Positions 6,238 to 9,205 of a DNA stretch of 9,205 bases are shown here, piece by piece. Position 1 is the stretch's first letter, and the number at the start of each line of letters is the position of its first letter. This DNA comes from Acidimicrobiia bacterium (GTDB lineage: Bacteria > Actinomycetota > Acidimicrobiia > Acidimicrobiales > AC-14), in NCBI GenBank assembly GCA_019244985.1, contig JAFASB010000534.1:1-9205 (forward strand). The letters run 5' to 3'. The notes under the pieces were generated by a model. That model had not been told where the DNA came from, ran no database searches, and saw only the letters and a list, made by a program, of their open reading frames with translations. The translations under genes and the position numbers were made by a program.

Positions 6238-6804
6238 TCAGCTCACCTCTCTGAGAAACAACTCATGCAGACGCAGGTCGCCCGAAAGCTCGGGATGGAA
6301 GGCCGCGGCGAGCACATGGCCCTGGCGGCACAGCACGGGATGGTCGTCGACGCGGGCGAGCACCTCGACGTCGTCGCCAACCCGCTCGACGTAGGGCGCC
6401 CGGATGAAGACGGCGTGCACTTGGCCGAGACCATCGACATCGAGGTCGCTCTCGAAGGAGTCGACCTGACGCCCGAAGGCGTTGCGGCGCACCGCGATGT
6501 CGAGGACGCCGAAGCTGCGCTGGTCGGTGCGCCCGTCGAGGACGACCTTGGCCAGCAGGATCATCCCCGCGCACGTGCCGAAGGCGGGCATGCCGTCGGC
6601 AAGGCGGTCCATGATGGGCTCGAACAGGTCGCTCGAGTCGAGCAGCATCGACATCGTCGTCGACTCGCCACCCGGCAGGATCAGCGCGTCGACGGCACCG
6701 AACGCTTCGGGCGTGCGGACCTCAACGGGGTCCGCGCCGAGATCAGAAAGTGTCTGGGCGTGCTCCGAGACGTCGCCTTGCAGGGCGAGGACGCCGACCT
6801 TCAC
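6238..6804 (-). CDS. pdxT: PLP synthase glutaminase subunit PdxT
   Basis: The class-I glutamine amidotransferase subunit of the DXP-independent pyridoxal 5'-phosphate synthase: it hydrolyses glutamine and channels the ammonia to PdxS. The 188 residues match the family length. Motifs: VGVLALQGDVSEH (3-15), PGGEST (44-49, oxyanion region), GTCAGM with nucleophile Cys78 (76-81), FGVLDIAVRRNAFGRQ (98-113), and the His170/Glu172 pair in FHPEL, which completes the triad. The start is GTG (6804-6802), supported by GGGAG at 6817-6813 with an 8-nt spacer. It begins 31 nt after the pdxS stop and ends 3 nt before yebC, so all three are probably one transcript. No residue expected for catalysis is missing. 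Confidence 0.97.
   Translation of the reverse strand: MKVGVLALQGDVSEHAQTLSDLGADPVEVRTPEAFGAVDALILPGGESTTMSMLLDSSDLFEPIMDRLADGMPAFGTCAGMILLAKVVLDGRTDQRSFGVLDIAVRRNAFGRQVDSFESDLDVDGLGQVHAVFIRAPYVERVGDDVEVLARVDDHPVLCRQGHVLAAAFHPELSGDLRLHELFLREVS
6244..6248 (-). promoter_or_regulatory. Ribosome binding site AGGTG for yebC
   Basis: AGGTG lies in the last codons of pdxT, 9 nt before the yebC ATG. With the 3-nt gap between pdxT and yebC it indicates translational coupling. Confidence 0.55.
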
Positions 6805-6812
6805 CTGGAGGG

Positions 6813-6817
6813 CTCCC
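6813..6817 (-). promoter_or_regulatory. Ribosome binding site GGGAG for pdxT
   Basis: GGGAG on the minus strand stands 8 nt before the GTG start of pdxT and decides in favour of that non-ATG start, which also gives the conserved N-terminus. Confidence 0.55.
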
Positions 6818-6835
6818 GGCTCGCACCGACGACAC

Positions 6836-7717
6836 CTACCAGCCCCGCTCCGCCAGCTTGACCTCGAGCTCGGCGATCTCCTGGCCCTTCATGGCCTCGC
6901 CGAGGCCGCGGCTGACCTTGGCGACGATGTGGGGATCACGGAAGTGGGCGGTGGCCTCGACGATCGCCTTGGCCCGCACCGCCGGGTCCTCGGACTTGAA
7001 GATGCCCGACCCCACGAACACGGCCTCGGCGCCGAGCTGCATCACGAGCGACGCGTCGGCGGGCGTGGCGATGCCGCCTGCGCAGAAGAGCGGAACCGGC
7101 AGATGCCCAGTGTCGTGCAGCTCCTGCACGAGCGACACCGGTGCCCGCAGCTCCTTCGCCCAGTTGTAGACCTCGGCCGAATCGGCCTGGGTGATCTTGC
7201 GGATGTCGCCGAGGATCATGCGCAAGTGGCGGACGGCCTCGACGATGTTGCCACTGCCGGCCTCCCCCTTGGAACGGATCATCGCCGCGCCCTCGGAGAT
7301 CCGGCGCAGGGCCTCGCCGAGGTTGGTGGCCCCGCAGACGAACGGCACCGTGAAGGCCCACTTGTCGATGTGGTGGGCGTCGTCGGCGGGCGTGAGGACT
7401 TCGCTCTCGTCGACGTAGTCGACGCCCAGCGCCTCGAGCACCTGCGCTTCGGCGAAGTGGCCGATGCGGGCCTTTGCCATCACCGGGACGGTGACCGCCG
7501 CCTTGATGCCCTCGATCATCGCCGGGTCGCTCATCCGAGCCACGCCGCCGTCGCGGCGGATGTCGGCCGGCACACGCTCGAGGGCCATGACTGCAACCGC
7601 GCCCGCATCCTCGGCGATCTTGGCCTGCTCCGGGGTGACGACGTCCATGATGACGCCGCCGCGGAGCATCTCGGCCAGCCCTCGCTTGACGCGTTCGGTG
7701 CCCGTCTGGCGTTCCAT
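6836..7717 (-). CDS. pdxS: PLP synthase subunit PdxS
   Basis: The synthase subunit of the pyridoxal 5'-phosphate synthase, a TIM-barrel that condenses ribose 5-phosphate, glyceraldehyde 3-phosphate and PdxT-derived ammonia into PLP; family members form a 12-mer decorated with PdxT. The 293 residues match the usual length. Catalytic residues are present, one position on from Bacillus subtilis numbering: Asp25 in VIMDVV, Lys82 in MAKARIGH (first Schiff base) and Lys150 in RSKGEAGSGN. The phosphate-binding CAGGIATPADA and the VFVGSGIFKSEDP segment are also intact. The ATG at 7717 has no Shine-Dalgarno but a TAGACT hexamer lies 7 nt upstream, so it may be translated leaderless or by readthrough from the lipoprotein gene 29 nt upstream. 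No MocR-type (PdxR) regulator is in the window. Confidence 0.98.
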   Translation of the reverse strand: MERQTGTERVKRGLAEMLRGGVIMDVVTPEQAKIAEDAGAVAVMALERVPADIRRDGGVARMSDPAMIEGIKAAVTVPVMAKARIGHFAEAQVLEALGVDYVDESEVLTPADDAHHIDKWAFTVPFVCGATNLGEALRRISEGAAMIRSKGEAGSGNIVEAVRHLRMILGDIRKITQADSAEVYNWAKELRAPVSLVQELHDTGHLPVPLFCAGGIATPADASLVMQLGAEAVFVGSGIFKSEDPAVRAKAIVEATAHFRDPHIVAKVSRGLGEAMKGQEIAELEVKLAERGW

Positions 7718-7724
7718 GACGGTC

Positions 7725-7730
7725 AGTCTA
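7725..7730 (-). promoter_or_regulatory. Candidate -10 element before pdxS
   Basis: TAGACT on the minus strand fits the TAnnnT actinobacterial -10 pattern and stands 7 nt before the pdxS ATG, which would place the transcription start at or next to the start codon (leaderless mRNA). The 29-nt gap contains no Shine-Dalgarno for pdxS. I see no convincing -35, so the call is weak. Confidence 0.3.
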
Positions 7731-7746
7731 TGGGGCGGTTAAACGG

Positions 7747-8790
7747 TTACGGAGCGGGCGTTGCCGGCGTCCCGATGGGTTGCACCTCGATCCAGGTGCT
7801 GCCCGGCGTGAGCTTGATCGGCGCGCCCGCGGCGTCCGTCCACGACACCGGCGCCTCGGCCGACGGCTTGGACCACCTTCCCTTGACGAGCTTGCCCTGC
7901 GACAGCACCCACGCGTCGCCCGTCCCGACGACCTGCGCCACCGATACCGGCTCGCCGACGACGTCGACGTCGCCGGGGCTGTTCACGTAGGGCACGAACC
8001 ACACGATGACGTTGGTCGGCGCCACCTGCGCCCCACCTTCGACCACCTGTGGCCTGCCGTTGCTCGTTCGCTTCCACGTGTTGCTGGCCGGGTCGTAGTC
8101 GTAGACAGCGGACGTGCGCTGCCCCGGCTGCACCGTCAGATGGTTCGCCGGCACCACCCCGGCGCCGCCGAACTGCTCACCGGCGCCCAGAAAGTCAAAG
8201 GTCTTGGGCGGGGCCGGCGCGCCGGCCGGCGCCTTCGAGTACAGGCGGCCGGTCGACGAGTAGAGGTTGTGGGGCGCCGAGCGTCCGGGCCGCCGGTAGT
8301 AGGCGCCGGGTGCGGCGTCGACGCCGACGTCGGTGATGCCGGCGGCGTGCAGCATGTTGATGAACTTCGTCGTCCCACCCGAGTAGGCGAAGATCGGGTT
8401 GAGGGGCTTCACGATCGACGGGTCGCTGGGCCTGATCGACCGCACGGGCCCGATGGGGTCGGCGTCCTTGGACTGGAACACCACGATCAAACGGCTGAGC
8501 CCCGCCTCGACGACCTCCTCGTAGACGAGATCTGCGGCGGTGAGCCCGGACTGCGGACGCGCTTCGTCGACGTTCTCGATCTTCACCACGAGCGCCGGTC
8601 GGGTGCGGTTGGGCTGATCGGCGCCAGGCAGCCCCGTCAACGGAAAGACGGGGGGCTCGGTCGTCGTGGTGGTGGCCGGCGCGGTCGACCCCGCCGACGT
8701 CTTCTTACCCCCGCCCGACGAGCAGGCGGCGGCGACGAGGGCCAGCGCCACGATGACGCCCGTGGCGGAGAGGCGGCGGCGGGAGATCAC
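7747..8790 (-). CDS. DUF3048 (YerB-like) lipoprotein
   Basis: A 347-residue predicted lipoprotein of the DUF3048/YerB family, function not established. It has a basic N-terminus (ISRRR), a hydrophobic segment and a lipobox-like LVAAAC with acylated Cys23 (the -3 residue is Ala, slightly off consensus), then a Ser/Gly/Thr-rich linker to about residue 46. The family signatures follow: FPLTGLPG (49-56), RPALVVKIEN (64-73), ARPQSGL (77-83), DLVYEEVVEAGLSR (87-100), IGPVRSIRPSD (113-123), NPIFAYSGGT (131-140) and APHNLYSS (172-179). The C-terminal DUF3048 domain ends in STWIEVQP (331-338). The start is GTG, overlapping the protease stop as GTGA (8787-8790), with AAGGA close upstream. It should sit on the outer face of the membrane. 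Being coupled to a membrane protease suggests a cell-envelope task, which is inference. Confidence 0.92.
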   Translation of the reverse strand: MISRRRLSATGVIVALALVAAACSSGGGKKTSAGSTAPATTTTTEPPVFPLTGLPGADQPNRTRPALVVKIENVDEARPQSGLTAADLVYEEVVEAGLSRLIVVFQSKDADPIGPVRSIRPSDPSIVKPLNPIFAYSGGTTKFINMLHAAGITDVGVDAAPGAYYRRPGRSAPHNLYSSTGRLYSKAPAGAPAPPKTFDFLGAGEQFGGAGVVPANHLTVQPGQRTSAVYDYDPASNTWKRTSNGRPQVVEGGAQVAPTNVIVWFVPYVNSPGDVDVVGEPVSVAQVVGTGDAWVLSQGKLVKGRWSKPSAEAPVSWTDAAGAPIKLTPGSTWIEVQPIGTPATPAP

Positions 8791-9205
8791 AGGTCCTTGA
8801 GCACCCGGATGCGTTCGTCGAGACCCGGATGGGGGGCCGGCGAGGCGAACCAGAGGTGCGAGATGGCGCGCGAGTCGGAGTGCACAGTCGTGGGGCTGGC
8901 GTCGATACGTTCCAACGCCGAAATGAGCCCCGGAGGGTAGCGGGTCAATGCGACCCCGTTGACGTCAGCGGACGATTCCCGCTTGGCGTCGACCGCGCGG
9001 CGCACGAGCGGACCGAACACGGGCGGGGCGACGACCGCGGGCACCCCCACGAAGGTGACGGCGACGGTCGCCAGGAGCACGTCGTCGTTCTTCACATGGC
9101 TCAGCTCGTGTGCCAGAACGCCCTCGAGCTCGATGCGCGTGAGGTCGTTGAGCAGACCGGTTGTGACGGCGATCGCCGCGTGGCGCGGACTGCGCCCGAT
9201 CGCGA
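8787..9205 (-). CDS. M48-family zinc metalloprotease (HtpX-like), 5' end beyond window
   Basis: The C-terminal 138 residues of a Peptidase M48 protein; reading continues open to the window edge. In the visible part, GRSPRHAAIAVTTGLL precedes the zinc motif HELSH (His32, Glu33, His36 of the fragment), and Glu76 in ESSAD fits the M48 third ligand ExxxD. Between them is one hydrophobic stretch (about residues 43-67), probably membrane-embedded. The end, HPGLDERIRVL, is the family's typical HPxxxxRIxxL tail. HtpX-type enzymes degrade misfolded membrane proteins at the cytoplasmic face. The gap between the HExxH motif and the third ligand (40 residues) looks short compared with E. coli HtpX, so it may be a different M48 subgroup and I give no symbol. 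A GTG inside the gene (9095) could be mistaken for a start but would remove the active site. Confidence 0.9.
   Translation of the reverse strand, partial: AIGRSPRHAAIAVTTGLLNDLTRIELEGVLAHELSHVKNDDVLLATVAVTFVGVPAVVAPPVFGPLVRRAVDAKRESSADVNGVALTRYPPGLISALERIDASPTTVHSDSRAISHLWFASPAPHPGLDERIRVLKDL

Noticed and set aside
7736..7749. Direct repeat CGGTTA-AA-CGGTTA at the end of the lipoprotein gene.
   Set aside because: Two 6-mers 8 nt apart are not unlikely by chance and partly encode the end of the protein; no operator family fits.
6482..7990. A 502-codon plus-strand open frame across pdxT, pdxS and the end of the lipoprotein gene.
   Set aside because: It spans three recognisable minus-strand genes and their gaps and shows no family features; it is a GC-skew artefact.
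8212..8227. A perfect 16-bp GC-only palindrome, GGCCGGCGCGCCGGCC.
   Set aside because: It lies inside the DUF3048 coding sequence where the protein is an Ala/Pro/Gly run, so it follows from codon choice in a low-complexity stretch.
7780..8940. A 386-codon plus-strand open frame opposite the DUF3048 gene.
   Set aside because: Arg- and Gly-rich with no motifs; the opposite strand carries the complete family signature.

Overview
The window is dense, GC-rich DNA from what looks like a high-GC actinobacterium. The uniformly G/C-rich third positions, GTG starts, near-absence of intergenic space, a DUF3048 lipoprotein and the run pdxS-pdxT-yebC with ruvC nearby all fit Actinomycetota. The class Acidimicrobiia is my best guess, inferred from gene content and style only. 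No mobile element, CRISPR array, tRNA or rRNA gene was seen, and no stretch over 300 bases lacks a gene.

Right part (about 5479-9205, all minus strand, read right to left): a 5'-truncated M48 zinc metalloprotease, a DUF3048 lipoprotein that overlaps it by 4 nt (GTGA), pdxS and pdxT (the two subunits of the DXP-independent pyridoxal 5'-phosphate synthase), and yebC (YebC/PmpR/TACO1 family). Gaps are -4, 29, 31 and 3 nt, so this is one compact co-oriented block, possibly with an extra promoter before pdxS. A perfect 13-bp inverted repeat starting at the yebC stop codon looks like its terminator.

Left edge (1-321, minus strand): the N-terminal 107 residues of RuvC, the Holliday-junction resolvase. 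In many bacteria yebC lies directly upstream of ruvC. Here about 5.1 kb separates them.

Middle (322-5478), the accessory part: an 864-residue (or 854) secreted protein on the minus strand with a signal peptide, an Ig-like domain, a beta-propeller, a second Ig-like domain and three FN3 domains at an exact 101-residue period; and, convergent to it on the plus strand, a translationally coupled pair made of a short-chain dehydrogenase/reductase and an N-acyl-D-amino-acid-deacylase-like amidohydrolase. The convergent genes overlap tail to tail by 4 nt, so their stop codons share bases. The amidohydrolase keeps one set of metal ligands but appears to lack the two histidines of the other site.

Most of the window is housekeeping. 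The least explained parts are the block separating yebC from ruvC, the multidomain secreted protein and the divergent amidohydrolase. I saw no clear evidence for a new multi-gene defence or mobile system.
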